Of a DNA stretch of 35,187 bases, positions 8,044 through 17,316 are shown piece after piece. The stretch comes from Bacteroidota bacterium. GTDB taxonomy: Bacteria; Bacteroidota; Bacteroidia; CAILMK01; JAAYUY01. The position numbers and the translations under genes are program-made. Within the stretch, counting starts at the first letter, position 1, and the number at the start of each line of letters is the position of its first letter. The notes beneath the pieces were generated by a model, which was not told where the DNA came from, did no database searches, and saw only the letters and a list, made by a program, of their open reading frames with translations. The stretch lies in the NCBI GenBank assembly GCA_016776505.1, contig JADHTG010000033.1, forward strand, positions 1 to 35,187, written 5' to 3'.

Positions 8044-11000
8044 TTAAACTTTGGTAATCCGTAATCTTATTTTCAAATCATCAATTTCAATCATATCACT
8101 ATTTTCCTGAATAGCTCCTGAGACCTCTAATTTATCTGCTAAAGTTTCACTGCAAATATAGTTTTTAAATTGATTTATTGCTTTTTCTATCTCGCTTTCT
8201 TTTTCAATTTGGACGTGGATATGGTCAGTCACATCAAATCCTTTTGATTTTCTTAAGTTCTGAATTCTGTTTACTATTTCACGACTGAGTCCTTCATATT
8301 TCAAATCATCAGAAATAGTGATATCAAGAGCTACGGACAAATTACCCATATTAGCTACCAACCAACCTGGTATATCCTCGGATAAGATCTCCAAATCATC
8401 TTTATCAATAACCACTTCTTGTCCCTTTAAAACCAGTTTGTGAATCCCTTCATTTTCCAACTTAAGAATTTCATCCTGATCCAGCTGACTCAATAAAATG
8501 GCCAGTTGTTTCATCTGTTTGCCAAATTTGGGCCCCAGTTTTTTAAAATCAGGTTTTATCTTTTTTACAATAACACCCCTGGTGTCTTCAATGTATTCAA
8601 TGTCCTTTACATTGGTTTCACTTAAAATGATGTCCCTGACCTTTTCTACCTTGGCTTTGAAGCTTTTGTTGATAATTGGAATCAGAATTTTATTCAATGG
8701 CTGACGAACTTTTATATTTTCTTTTTTCCTGAGAGACAATATCATGGATGAAATATCCTGGGCAATCTGCATTCTTTCCTCCAACTCTTTGTCAATTTCT
8801 TTTTCTATACAAATTGGAAAGTCAGACAAATGAACCGAACTGACATTGCATTTTGCTGTAAGCCTGTTAAGATCGATATAAATCTGTTCAGAGAAAAAGG
8901 GTGCAATGGGGGAGATCAGCTTGGCCACATCAATTAAACAACGGTAAAGTGTTTGGTAAGCTGATATCTTGTCATGACTGTATTCTCCTTTCCAGAAGAT
9001 CCTGCGGCTTAAACGGACATACCAGTTGCTCAGGTGATCCGAGACAAAAGCCTGGATCAATCGACCGGCTTTCGTGGGATCATACTCTTCATAATACAGG
9101 CTGACGTCCTTTACCAGGCTGTTTAATTCAGAAATAATCCAGCGGTCGAGTTCAGGACGCTTACTTAGGGGTATTTCATCTTCTGCAAAAGTGAAATGAT
9201 CAATATTGGCATAAAGGGCAAAGAAAGAATAGGTATTGTAAAGTGTTCCAAAAAATTTTCTCCGGACGTCATTTACACCTTCCACGTCAAACTTCAAATT
9301 TTCCCATACTTGTGCATTGGTGATCATATACCAACGGGTGGCATCAGCGCCATACTGATCCATGACCTTGAAAGGATCCACCGAATTTCCCAGCTTTTTT
9401 GACATTTTATTTCCCAGCTTATCCAGGACCAGGCCATGTGATAAACAACTTTTGTAAGCAACAGAATCGAATACCATGCCTGCAATAGCATGTAAAGTAA
9501 AGAACCAGCCACGGGTTTGGTCGACTCCTTCACTGATATAATCAGAAGGAAAATAAGAGGCAATATCCTTATTTTCGAATGGAAAATGAAATTGCGCATA
9601 GGGCATTGAGCCTGAGTCAAACCATACATCGATTAAATCCATTTCCCTTTTCATGGCTTTTCCAGAACCAGATTCCAGGATGATCTGATCCACATAAGGT
9701 CGATGAAGATCGAATTTATCGTAGTTTTCATCCGACATATCTGTGGGCATATAATCTTTCAATGGATTTTCCTGCATCAAGCCTGCTGCAACTGATTTTT
9801 CAATTTCCACTTTGAGTTCGGCCAGGGATCCAATGCATTTTTCCTCTCCATCTTCCGATCGCCAGATGGGCAAAGGGGTTCCCCAGAACCGGGAGCGTGA
9901 GAGATTCCAGTCGACCAGGTTTTCCAACCAGTTTTCAAATCGTCCCGAACCGGTGGATTTGGGTTTCCAGTTGATGGTTTTATTCAATGCAATTAATCTT
10001 TCTTTGGCAGCGGTTGTTCTGATAAACCAGGAATCCAGCGGATAATACAGTATAGGTTTATCCGTTCTCCAGCAATGGGGGTAGGAGTGGATGTATTTTT
10101 CAGTTTTGAAGAGTTTATTCTCTTTTTTCAATTTGATAACAAGCTCCACATCCACGGGCAGGTCTTTTTCAGGATTGTAATCATCATCGTATTCAGTTTT
10201 TACATATCGGCCTGCAAACTCACCCATTTCTTCTGTAAACTGACCCTTTCTGTTGACCAAAGTCAGGGCACCCAGTCCGTTTTCTTTGGCCACCTTCATA
10301 TCGTCAGCTCCAAAACTGGGTGCAATATGCACTATTCCTGTCCCTTCCTCTGTAGTAACAAAATCCCCGCTAACCAATACAAAAGCATCGCCATCATCAG
10401 GTTGGGCAAAATCCAGGAGTTGTTCGAAGCGGATCCCGGACAGATTCTTCCCCTTTACCTCATGAATTAATTTGAAAGGAATGTTTTTATCTCCTTCCCT
10501 GTAATCAGCAAAATTGAGTGCTGCATTTTCTGACGGGAAATATTTTGCCACCAGGTCTTTGGCCAGGATGACATGAATCTGCTTTCCTGAATAGGGATTG
10601 ATTGTTTTAATAAGCTGGTACACAATTTTTTTCCCGACCGCCAGCGCCGTATTGGATGGCAAGGTCCAGGGTGTGGTGGTCCAGGCTAAAAAATAAACCT
10701 CTGTATCTGATAAATCAAATAAAAACTGGGATTTGATATCTTGAATAAGCTTGAATTGAGCAACTGCTGAAGTGTCTTTCACATCTTTGTAACAACCGGG
10801 CTGATTTAATTCATGTGTACTTAGTCCGGTGCCGGCAGCAGGTGAATATGGCTGAATGGTGTAGCCTTTATACAGCATTCCTTTATCATAAAGCGCTTTA
10901 AGAAGCCACCATACAGATTCAATGTATTTGTTATGAAAGGTGATATAAGGATCATCCAGGTTAAGCCAGTAACCCATTTTCTGTGTGATCTCGTCCCAGG

Positions 11001-11391
11001 AATCCTTGAATTTCAATACATCTTTTCGACAGGCTGCATTATATTCTTCCACGCTTATCTTCTGTCCGATATCTTCCTTGGTGATCCCCAAAGATTTTTC
11101 AACCGATATTTCTACAGGAAGGCCATGCGTATCCCAGCCGGCTTTTCTTTTTACCTGGTATCCCTGAAGCGTTTTGTATCTGCAAAAGATATCTTTGAGT
11201 GTGCGCGAGAGCAGGTGATGGATGCCAGGCATTCCATTGGCAGATGGGGGCCCTTCGTAAAAAATAAAAGGAGTTTTTCCCTCCCTACTGCTGATACTTT
11301 TTTCAAAAGTATGATCGGTTTGCCAAAATTCTTTGATGGTTTCTTCAATCTGGCTGTGATTGTAGTTTTTATATTCTTTGAATTTCGACAT
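8044..11391 (-). CDS. ileS: Isoleucyl-tRNA synthetase
   Basis: This 1115-residue class I synthetase charges tRNA-Ile. The N-terminal Rossmann part has YEGPPSANGMPGIHH, where the usual HIGH tetrad is replaced by GIHH (residues 56-59, 11226-11215). The second signature is KMSKK (662-666, 9408-9394) within DKLGNKMSKKLGNS. The CP1 editing domain has the threonine-rich AWTTTPWTLPSNTALAV. The anticodon-binding domain follows, with a long C-terminal extension rather than the zinc-binding tail of short bacterial enzymes. This length and tail fit the type 2 (eukaryote-like) IleRS group, which is less sensitive to mupirocin. It heads the ileS-dksA-lspA-lolD run; I see no good promoter box before it. 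Confidence 0.98.
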   Translation of the reverse strand: MSKFKEYKNYNHSQIEETIKEFWQTDHTFEKSISSREGKTPFIFYEGPPSANGMPGIHHLLSRTLKDIFCRYKTLQGYQVKRKAGWDTHGLPVEISVEKSLGITKEDIGQKISVEEYNAACRKDVLKFKDSWDEITQKMGYWLNLDDPYITFHNKYIESVWWLLKALYDKGMLYKGYTIQPYSPAAGTGLSTHELNQPGCYKDVKDTSAVAQFKLIQDIKSQFLFDLSDTEVYFLAWTTTPWTLPSNTALAVGKKIVYQLIKTINPYSGKQIHVILAKDLVAKYFPSENAALNFADYREGDKNIPFKLIHEVKGKNLSGIRFEQLLDFAQPDDGDAFVLVSGDFVTTEEGTGIVHIAPSFGADDMKVAKENGLGALTLVNRKGQFTEEMGEFAGRYVKTEYDDDYNPEKDLPVDVELVIKLKKENKLFKTEKYIHSYPHCWRTDKPILYYPLDSWFIRTTAAKERLIALNKTINWKPKSTGSGRFENWLENLVDWNLSRSRFWGTPLPIWRSEDGEEKCIGSLAELKVEIEKSVAAGLMQENPLKDYMPTDMSDENYDKFDLHRPYVDQIILESGSGKAMKREMDLIDVWFDSGSMPYAQFHFPFENKDIASYFPSDYISEGVDQTRGWFFTLHAIAGMVFDSVAYKSCLSHGLVLDKLGNKMSKKLGNSVDPFKVMDQYGADATRWYMITNAQVWENLKFDVEGVNDVRRKFFGTLYNTYSFFALYANIDHFTFAEDEIPLSKRPELDRWIISELNSLVKDVSLYYEEYDPTKAGRLIQAFVSDHLSNWYVRLSRRIFWKGEYSHDKISAYQTLYRCLIDVAKLISPIAPFFSEQIYIDLNRLTAKCNVSSVHLSDFPICIEKEIDKELEERMQIAQDISSMILSLRKKENIKVRQPLNKILIPIINKSFKAKVEKVRDIILSETNVKDIEYIEDTRGVIVKKIKPDFKKLGPKFGKQMKQLAILLSQLDQDEILKLENEGIHKLVLKGQEVVIDKDDLEILSEDIPGWLVANMGNLSVALDITISDDLKYEGLSREIVNRIQNLRKSKGFDVTDHIHVQIEKESEIEKAINQFKNYICSETLADKLEVSGAIQENSDMIEIDDLKIRLRITKV

Positions 11392-11731
11392 GTTGTTAAT
11401 CTTTCCTGCTCTTTTTATTTTCAGCTAAATAGCCGAATAATATGTATTTCACTGCTTAAAAATTATTGCGCAAATATGAGGATTTTTTGATTAATTGCTT
11501 TCATGAACCCTTAGGTCGTTTATTATAATGCCGGGAAAATAAAGTGATTATATGGCTTAAGACCAAATAATAAGGAGTTTACTTAAACAAATCAAGATAC
11601 CTGATCTCAATTATTGAAGCAGGCCTTTAAAGTTTTGAGCAGAATTCACTTATTTTTATCAAATAAATTAACAGGGAATTCAAACAAGAACCGACAAACA
11701 TCTTCCATCACATTTTTAGTATTTTTGTCAG
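11392..11731. other. Divergent intergenic region between ileS and gldD
   Basis: This 340-bp AT-rich spacer lies between two genes read outward. I see no credible ORF and no RNA-gene signature. The best promoter-like signals are CATATTTG on the minus strand (11478-11471, one mismatch to TAnnTTTG) for ileS and TATTTTTG at 11720-11727 for gldD. Neither has a convincing -33 partner. Confidence 0.5.
11720..11727 (+). promoter_or_regulatory. Possible -7 promoter box abutting gldD
   Basis: TATTTTTG exactly matches the Bacteroides -7 consensus and ends four bases before the gldD ATG, so a transcript from it would be essentially leaderless. No TTTG is found at the -33 spacing. In AT-rich DNA it may be coincidence. 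Confidence 0.25.
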
Positions 11732-12316
11732 ATGTTTAAAAGCAAATCACTGATCATATTATTTTCCTTGTTTATCTTTTTTGGCTTTTTTTCATGCAAG
11801 GAGGCTTACACCCCCAAACCTCCCGGCTATTTTCGAATTGAATATCCTGAACATAGCTACCAGCTTTTTGACAGCAGCTGTCATTTTACATTTGAATACC
11901 CCATATATGCCCAACTTGAAAAAGACAAAAGCAGGAATTCAGAACCCTGTTGGTTTAACATTTTTTATGTTCCATTTGAAGCACGTTTGCACCTGAGTTA
12001 TAAACAGCTAGATGACATTGAGCACTTTTATACCCTGGTCAGGGATTCAAGGGATCTGGTATATAAACACAGTGTAAAAGCCGATGCCATCGGGGAAAGC
12101 TTTATTCAAACAGATAAGGGGGTTACGGGTAAATTGTATGAACTGGAAGGGAGCACAGCCTCCGCAGTTCAGTTTTTTGTAACAGACTCTATTAGTCATT
12201 ACCTAAGGGCTTCACTTTATTTTAACAGTCGAATCAACCGTGATTCCCTTGATCCAATTATAGATTTCCTCAAAATTGACATCAAACACATGATCAACAG
12301 CCTGGAATGGAAATGA
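11732..12316 (+). CDS. gldD: Gliding motility lipoprotein GldD
   Basis: This 194-residue protein has a lipoprotein signal with C22 in FFGFFSC. It is followed by YTPKPPGYFRIEYPEHSYQLFD, CHFTFEYPIYAQL and WFNIFYVPFEARLHLSYK, which I recognise as GldD. GldD is needed for gliding in Flavobacterium and is widely kept in Bacteroidota with T9SS genes; its molecular function is not settled. The T9SS sorting domain on the S8 protease near the end of this window fits. The ATG is fixed by the lipobox, since the next Met is near the C-terminus. A separate repeat-filled spacer divides it from recG. Confidence 0.9.
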   Translation: MFKSKSLIILFSLFIFFGFFSCKEAYTPKPPGYFRIEYPEHSYQLFDSSCHFTFEYPIYAQLEKDKSRNSEPCWFNIFYVPFEARLHLSYKQLDDIEHFYTLVRDSRDLVYKHSVKADAIGESFIQTDKGVTGKLYELEGSTASAVQFFVTDSISHYLRASLYFNSRINRDSLDPIIDFLKIDIKHMINSLEWK

Positions 12317-12358
12317 ATTATAAATCCTACGGTCGCTATAAGCTTGTCGAAGGCGAAG

Positions 12359-12538
12359 CTGAAATCATAAATCACTTCTTTTTAGTTAGGAATAGGACTT
12401 CGACTCCCCGCCTGCGCGGGCAGGCGCTCAGTCCGACAGTGTCCCTGAGCGTAGTCGAAGGCTTACTGCTTACTGGTTGCGTGCAAAGACGCAGAGGTCG
12501 CAACGGTTTAAACAAAATCTGAAATCATAAATCACTTC
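12359..12538. repeat. Repeat mosaic bounded by 20-bp direct repeats upstream of recG
   Basis: A 20-bp exact direct repeat starting CTGAAATCATAAATC occurs at 12359-12378 and 12519-12538, the second copy touching the recG ATG. Between them lies a GTCGAAG-type hairpin: outer arms CTTCGACT 12398-12405 and AGTCGAAG 12453-12460, middle arms GCTCAG 12426-12431 and CTGAGC 12445-12450. A GC-rich inner hairpin, CGCCTGC 12409-12415 with GCAGGCG 12420-12426, sits inside. After it comes GCAAAGACGCAGAGG, a motif I associate with Bacteroidota intergenic repeats. GC content is well above that of the surroundings. Reading frames across it look spurious. Confidence 0.75.
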
Positions 12539-14653
12539 ATGCCATATCCCAAACACATATTAAATACAGAGATTGAATACCTGAAAGGAGTGGGGCCGGC
12601 ACGTGGAGCAGTGTTGAAAAAATATCTGGAGATTTTTACTTTCAGTGATCTGCTGAATTATTTTCCATTCCGATATGTGGACAGAAGCAGAATTTATCAA
12701 ATTTCAGAAATTGATTCAGATGCAGCTTATATCCAGGTTAAAGGGGTAGTCACATCCATTGCTGAGGTGGGAAGCGGTAAAGGGAAACGCTTAATTGCCA
12801 GGATTAAAGATAACAGTGGCAGCATGGAATTGGTCTGGTTTAAAGGACAGAAATGGATAAAAAAGATATTGCAGGTAGGCTATGAATTCCTTGCTTTTGG
12901 CAAACCTACACGATTTAAGTCGAGCTATAACATGGTGCATCCTGAAATAGAGTTATTTGCCGAAAGGGATGAGCGAAAAGCTCAGGTAAAATTTCAACCT
13001 GTTTACAGCAGCAGTGAAAAGGCAGTAGCCAAAGGCCTGGACAGCAAGGGAATATTTAAACTTCAAATTGAACTTCACAGCAAATTATCTGAAAAAATTC
13101 CTGAAATTCTACCCGCTGCCCTCATTCATCAATTCAAATTAATATCCAGGGATGAAGCTTACAGGATCATTCATTTTCCAGCTGATCTGGCGGAGGTTGA
13201 AAAAGCCAGGAATCGCCTGAAGTTCGAAGAGCTATTTATACTTCAATATGAATTATTGAAGTACAAACAACACAGGAAGAACTATTATAAAGGACATGTA
13301 TTCAGCACTGTAGGTGATCATTTTAATAAATTTTATCAGGATGTTTTACCTTTTGAACTGACGAATGCTCAAAAGAAAGTGATCAAGGAAATCAGGTTGG
13401 ATATGAAAAGCGGAAAGCAAATGAACCGTTTGCTGCAAGGGGATGTAGGAAGTGGTAAAACAATTGTGGCGTTAATGAGCATGCTTATTGCAATTGACAA
13501 TGGCTTCCAGGCCCTGATCATAGCGCCCACCGAGATCCTTGCCAATCAGCATTTTCAGAATATCGGAATTCTGAAAACTCATTTAGGAGTGAATGTGGGT
13601 TTATTGACCGGTTCATCAAAAACTGCAGTCCGCAAACAAATTGATGAGGACCTACGTTCCGGGGAACTTCACATTTTGATAGGCACTCATGCCTTATTGG
13701 AAGAGAAAGTGGTGTTTAAAAACCTCGGCCTGGCCGTTATCGATGAACAGCATCGGTTTGGTGTGGCGCAGCGTGCCCGGTTATGGGCTAAGTCAGCAAC
13801 ACCACCACATGTATTGGTGATGACAGCAACCCCGATTCCCCGCACTTTGGCCATGACTTTTTATGGTGACCTGGATGTGTCGGTGATAGATGAAATGCCA
13901 CCTGGCAGAAAAGAGATCATCACCAGGCATTATTTTGAGAAAAGCCGGCTTGCTGTCCAGGGGAGCATCAAAAAGATCATCAAACAGGGCATGCAGGTGT
14001 ATATTGTGTATCCTCTTATACAGGAATCAGAGAAACTGGATTATCAAAACCTGATGGATGGATATGATATCATTTCAAGAGATTTTCCACGTCCTGAATA
14101 CCAGCTTGGGATAGTGCATGGTAAAATGAAATCAGAGGATAAGGAATTGGAAATGGCTCGTTTTAAAAAAGGGGAATTGCATATACTGGTTTCTACAACC
14201 GTTATCGAAGTAGGAGTGGATGTTCCCAATGCCACTGCCATGGTGATTGAAAGTGCTGAGCGTTTTGGATTATCCCAACTGCATCAGTTACGCGGAAGGG
14301 TAGGTCGGGGAGGCAATCAATCGTACTGCATTTTAATGACGGGGAATAAACTGACCCATGAAGCAAGAACCCGTATGGAAACTATGGTCAGCACCAATGA
14401 TGGATTTAAAATAGCGGAAGTGGATTTAAATCTCCGTGGTCCCGGAGACCTGGCAGGAACTCAGCAGAGCGGATTGATTAATTTCAGAATTGCCAATTTA
14501 GCTACAGATCACAGCATTTTAAAAGCGGCTCGGCTGGCTGCTTCCTATCTCATTGACAGCGACCCTGAACTGGGAAAGGAAGAAAATAAGAATTTGAGAA
14601 TATTCTTAAGTGATCAGGCTAAAAATCAGTTTGACTGGAGCAGCATTTCTTAG
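12539..14653 (+). CDS. recG: ATP-dependent DNA helicase RecG
   Basis: This 704-residue branched-DNA helicase remodels stalled replication forks and Holliday junctions. The N-terminal wedge/OB part opens with YLKGVGPARGAVLKK and includes YIQVKGVVTSI. The superfamily-2 motor has Walker A GDVGSGKT (from residue 301), the DEQH box in VIDEQHRFG (from 402), MTATPIPRTLAMTFYGD and IDEMPPGRKEI. The C-terminal helicase lobe has STTVIEVGVDVPNA and QLHQLRGRVGRG. RecG's TRG-like segment GPGDLAGTQQSG is also present. Length is normal. Its ATG directly follows the second copy of a 20-bp direct repeat, so its leader may have been altered by repeat insertion. Confidence 0.98.
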   Translation: MPYPKHILNTEIEYLKGVGPARGAVLKKYLEIFTFSDLLNYFPFRYVDRSRIYQISEIDSDAAYIQVKGVVTSIAEVGSGKGKRLIARIKDNSGSMELVWFKGQKWIKKILQVGYEFLAFGKPTRFKSSYNMVHPEIELFAERDERKAQVKFQPVYSSSEKAVAKGLDSKGIFKLQIELHSKLSEKIPEILPAALIHQFKLISRDEAYRIIHFPADLAEVEKARNRLKFEELFILQYELLKYKQHRKNYYKGHVFSTVGDHFNKFYQDVLPFELTNAQKKVIKEIRLDMKSGKQMNRLLQGDVGSGKTIVALMSMLIAIDNGFQALIIAPTEILANQHFQNIGILKTHLGVNVGLLTGSSKTAVRKQIDEDLRSGELHILIGTHALLEEKVVFKNLGLAVIDEQHRFGVAQRARLWAKSATPPHVLVMTATPIPRTLAMTFYGDLDVSVIDEMPPGRKEIITRHYFEKSRLAVQGSIKKIIKQGMQVYIVYPLIQESEKLDYQNLMDGYDIISRDFPRPEYQLGIVHGKMKSEDKELEMARFKKGELHILVSTTVIEVGVDVPNATAMVIESAERFGLSQLHQLRGRVGRGGNQSYCILMTGNKLTHEARTRMETMVSTNDGFKIAEVDLNLRGPGDLAGTQQSGLINFRIANLATDHSILKAARLAASYLIDSDPELGKEENKNLRIFLSDQAKNQFDWSSIS

Positions 14654-14746
14654 AAATGCGTGTATTTGAGTAATATTCTTGTATGAATGAAGAAAGAATT
14701 TTAACTTGGCAACTAATTTGCAAACTTGATAAGAAAAAACAGGATC

Positions 14747-15103
14747 ATGAAAAGATTATTTTTGTTTTTATTCGGCATGTTACTTTTTGCAAACTTCGGA
14801 TTTTCACAGCATATTACGGATGAAACCAGTAAGTCCTATTATGATGAGGCCAAATCCAAGCTAAAAGAAGTATATTCATTTGTTGAGGTAAATACTTTCT
14901 CTGAAACGGGAGATCAACAGATCATCGGGACTAAAATGAAAAAACATGGTCCTTATTTCTATTATTATGAAAATGGAAAATTGAAGATACAGGGAAATTA
15001 CAAAAATGACAAAAAACACCTGACCTGGACTTATTATGAAGAAACAGGCAAAGTCGTGAAAGTAGAGGAATACCGGGATGGAGAAATGATTTCTTCGAAA
15101 TAA
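14747..15103 (+). CDS. Small secreted MORN/YwqK-like repeat protein
   Basis: I place the start at the ATG at 14747 (118 residues), because MKRLFLFLFGMLLFANFGFSQ is a clean signal peptide; an in-frame TTG at 14726 would add seven residues. The mature part has two imperfect repeats of the type KHGPYFYYYENGKLKIQGNY and HLTWTYYEETGKVVKVEEY, resembling MORN/YwqK-type strands. Function is unknown. Proteins with these repeats are often called antitoxin-like, but nothing nearby looks like a toxin. It stands alone, ended by a strong terminator. Confidence 0.8.
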   Translation: MKRLFLFLFGMLLFANFGFSQHITDETSKSYYDEAKSKLKEVYSFVEVNTFSETGDQQIIGTKMKKHGPYFYYYENGKLKIQGNYKNDKKHLTWTYYEETGKVVKVEEYRDGEMISSK

Positions 15104-15119
15104 TTATAAAAAATGAAGG

Positions 15120-15153
15120 AAAGGGAACTGCAGCCATGTAGTTCCCTTTTTTT
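15120..15153 (+). terminator. Rho-independent terminator
   Basis: A perfect 10-bp stem, AAAGGGAACT (15120-15129) and AGTTCCCTTT (15140-15149), encloses a 10-nt loop. It runs into a seven-T tract at 15147-15153, 16 bp after the stop of the MORN-like gene. It is the clearest intrinsic terminator in the window. Confidence 0.92.
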
Positions 15154-15165
15154 GTTTCTATTGCT

Positions 15166-15173
15166 TACTTTTG
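15166..15173 (+). promoter_or_regulatory. Possible -7 promoter box for the glycosyltransferase gene
   Basis: TACTTTTG matches TAnnTTTG exactly, just after the terminator at 15120-15153 and about 20 bp before the ATG at 15193. The -33 position is occupied by the terminator and has no well-spaced TTTG. Confidence 0.4.
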
Positions 15174-15192
15174 AACAAAGAAAACGGGATAC

Positions 15193-16161
15193 ATGAAAAT
15201 TCTCATCATCCGCTTAAGTTCCATAGGTGATATAGTTCTGACTACTCCCATTATCAGGTGTTTAAAAAAACAAGAGCATGATACTGAAATACACTTTGTA
15301 TTGAAGGAAGGCTACAAAGAAGTGCTGCTTCATAATCCGTACATTGATAAATTGCATTTGTTGAGGGATGATCTGAATAAAACAATTAATGAGCTGAAAG
15401 AAGAGAAATTTGACTTTATCATTGATCTTCATAAAAATCTGAGGTCATTGAAAATAAAACGTGCATTGAAAGTGCCATCAGACAGCTTCAACAAGCTGAA
15501 TTGGAGGAAATACCTGCTGGTGAATTTCAAAATCAATTGGCTGCCTGATAAGCACATTGTAGACCGTTATTTTGAGGCTGTTCATGTGTATGGAATAAAA
15601 AATGATGAGGAAGGACTGGATTATTTTATTTCAGAGGAGGAAGAGCGATCTGCCATGAAGAGGATAAAAGAAATCCCTGCACATTATTTGGCTCTGGCAA
15701 TTGGAGCCCGCTTCATGACCAAACAATATCCCCAGGAAAAGCTGGTTGAACTGTGCAGGAAAATCCGTCAACCGATTATCATCCTGGGCGGAAAGGAAGA
15801 TGTGGAAAGAGCTCTTCAAATAAGTAAAGAAAGTGGAAACCATATGTATAATATGTGTGCTAAACTCTCTTTAAATGAATCCGCTGCCGTGCTGAAACAT
15901 GCTGAAAAAATTCTGACAAATGATAGCGGACTGATGCATATAGCTGCTGCTTTTAAAAAAGAAATGGTGGTTTTTTGGGGAAATACCATTCCTGGATTCG
16001 GTATGTATCCTTATAAAACAAGCCATTATAATGCGGAAGTAACAGGCCTTAAATGCAGACCATGCTCAAAACTGGGTTACAAAAAAAAATGCCCCAAAGG
16101 GCATTTTAAATGTATGGCAGAAATAGATCAGCAGAAAGTACTGGATCAAATTATTTCTTAG
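15193..16161 (+). CDS. Glycosyltransferase family 9 (ADP-heptose:LPS heptosyltransferase-like)
   Basis: This 322-residue GT-B protein begins [20 protein letters not shown], the classic GT9 start, with [13 protein letters not shown] in the acceptor half. The donor half has [24 protein letters not shown] and the [14 protein letters not shown] motif, whose aspartate-serine segment contacts the sugar nucleotide. Such enzymes add heptose or related sugars to the LPS core, which fits the Kdo pathway gene kdsB in the window. Which sugar and which step cannot be told, so no symbol is given. The tail has a cysteine cluster [20 protein letters not shown], possibly metal-binding. Its last 11 bases overlap the convergent floA end. 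Confidence 0.92.
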   Translation: MKILIIRLSSIGDIVLTTPIIRCLKKQEHDTEIHFVLKEGYKEVLLHNPYIDKLHLLRDDLNKTINELKEEKFDFIIDLHKNLRSLKIKRALKVPSDSFNKLNWRKYLLVNFKINWLPDKHIVDRYFEAVHVYGIKNDEEGLDYFISEEEERSAMKRIKEIPAHYLALAIGARFMTKQYPQEKLVELCRKIRQPIIILGGKEDVERALQISKESGNHMYNMCAKLSLNESAAVLKHAEKILTNDSGLMHIAAAFKKEMVVFWGNTIPGFGMYPYKTSHYNAEVTGLKCRPCSKLGYKKKCPKGHFKCMAEIDQQKVLDQIIS

Positions 16162-17158
16162 GGCTTGATGGTTTACCGGGTTTGCTTTCTTTTGAACCGG
16201 TTGACTTTGAAATTGAATCTCTCATATCTGTATCCGCCTGTATATTCTTGAATTTGTAATAGTCGAGTATTCCGAGATTACCTTCACGGAAAGCCTGGGC
16301 CATTGCTAGAGGAATCTGAGCTTCTGCTTCAATCACTTTAACACGGGCTTCCTGGGCTTTTGCTTTTTGTTGTTGTTCTTCCGCAACTGCCATAGCACGT
16401 TTCTGTTCAGCTTTGGCCTGTGCAATTTGCTTATCTGCTTCTGCCTGGTCAGCTTGTAAAACAGCTCCAATATTTTTTCCTACATCAATATCTGCAATAT
16501 CAATGGAAAGTATTTCAAAAGCGGTTCCTGAGTCCAGGCCTTTTTGCAATACCAATTTTGAAATATTATCCGGATTTTCCAATACCGCTTTGTGATCCAG
16601 TGAAGAACCGATAGATGAAACAATGCCTTCTCCAACACGGGCGAGGATAGTGTCTTCACCTGCACCTCCAACCAATTGGTTAATATTGGCGCGAACAGTA
16701 ACTCTGGCTTTGGCAACCAGCTGAATTCCATCTTTTGCCATTGCAGCAATGGGTTTTGTATCGATCACTTTGGGATTCACCGACATATGAACCGCATCAA
16801 AAACATCCCTGCCTGCAAGGTCAATAGCTGTTGCCAGTTGAAAAGTCAAAGGAATATTTGCTTTGTCAGCTGAAATCAATGCCTTTATTACATTGTTTAC
16901 ATTTCCACCTGCCAGGAAGTGCGTTTCGACTTCGTTTGAAGTGACATTTAAACCGGCTTTAGTGGAAGTGATTAATGCATTTACAATCAGGGCAGGCGGT
17001 ACTTTACGAATACGCATTAAAATCAACTGGATAATACTGATCCGTACTCCTGAGAATACGGCCGTGATCCAGAGATTAAGAGGTACAAAATAAAGAAATA
17101 TGATAATAAATAGTAATACACCTACTACCGCTGCTACAATTCCGACTAGTCCATTCAT
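16151..17158 (-). CDS. floA: Flotillin-like membrane scaffold protein FloA
   Basis: This 335-residue protein has one N-terminal hydrophobic hairpin (about residues 5-45, [19 protein letters not shown] then the [22 protein letters not shown] segment). An SPFH-like domain follows with VARARVTV-type strands ([19 protein letters not shown]), then a long alanine/glutamate-rich coiled coil, [20 protein letters not shown]. This is the FloA/YqfA pattern. FloA organises membrane microdomains in bacteria. A TATCTTTG -7 box on the minus strand (17194-17187) lies just upstream, giving a leader of about 22 nt. The gene ends convergently, overlapping the glycosyltransferase by 11 bp. Confidence 0.95.
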   Translation of the reverse strand: MNGLVGIVAAVVGVLLFIIIFLYFVPLNLWITAVFSGVRISIIQLILMRIRKVPPALIVNALITSTKAGLNVTSNEVETHFLAGGNVNNVIKALISADKANIPLTFQLATAIDLAGRDVFDAVHMSVNPKVIDTKPIAAMAKDGIQLVAKARVTVRANINQLVGGAGEDTILARVGEGIVSSIGSSLDHKAVLENPDNISKLVLQKGLDSGTAFEILSIDIADIDVGKNIGAVLQADQAEADKQIAQAKAEQKRAMAVAEEQQQKAKAQEARVKVIEAEAQIPLAMAQAFREGNLGILDYYKFKNIQADTDMRDSISKSTGSKESKPGKPSSPKK

Positions 17159-17186
17159 TGATTTAAGATTTAGGTTTTATAAGGAA

Positions 17187-17194
17187 CAAAGATA
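17187..17194 (-). promoter_or_regulatory. -7 promoter box for floA
   Basis: TATCTTTG on the minus strand exactly matches TAnnTTTG, with the predicted start about 22 nt before the floA ATG. No -33 TTTG at the right spacing. Confidence 0.4.
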
Positions 17195-17316
17195 AATAAA
17201 AAATGAGCTTGTGATATGGAATGAATAATAATTCTGTTAGGCTGAAGTTGATTTGTAGTTTTATGTATTGGAGCAAAAAAGATCTGTGGGTGAAATATGG
17301 CATTTTCTAAGGTGAT

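Noticed and set aside
12398..12460. Intrinsic terminator for gldD
   Set aside because: The stem is GC-rich but not followed by a T-tract, and the sequence belongs to a repeat-family hairpin flanked by direct repeats.
12307..12522. 71-codon ORF between gldD and recG
   Set aside because: It runs through the hairpin repeat mosaic and its translation has no recognisable composition or motif.
14747..15103. Antitoxin of a toxin-antitoxin pair
   Set aside because: The YwqK/MORN-like name suggests this, but the protein has a signal peptide and no toxin-like neighbour.
16081..16161. Possible zinc-finger domain at the end of the glycosyltransferase as a separate gene
   Set aside because: It is continuous with the GT9 protein; the cysteine cluster occurs in Bacteroidota members of this family as far as I recall.
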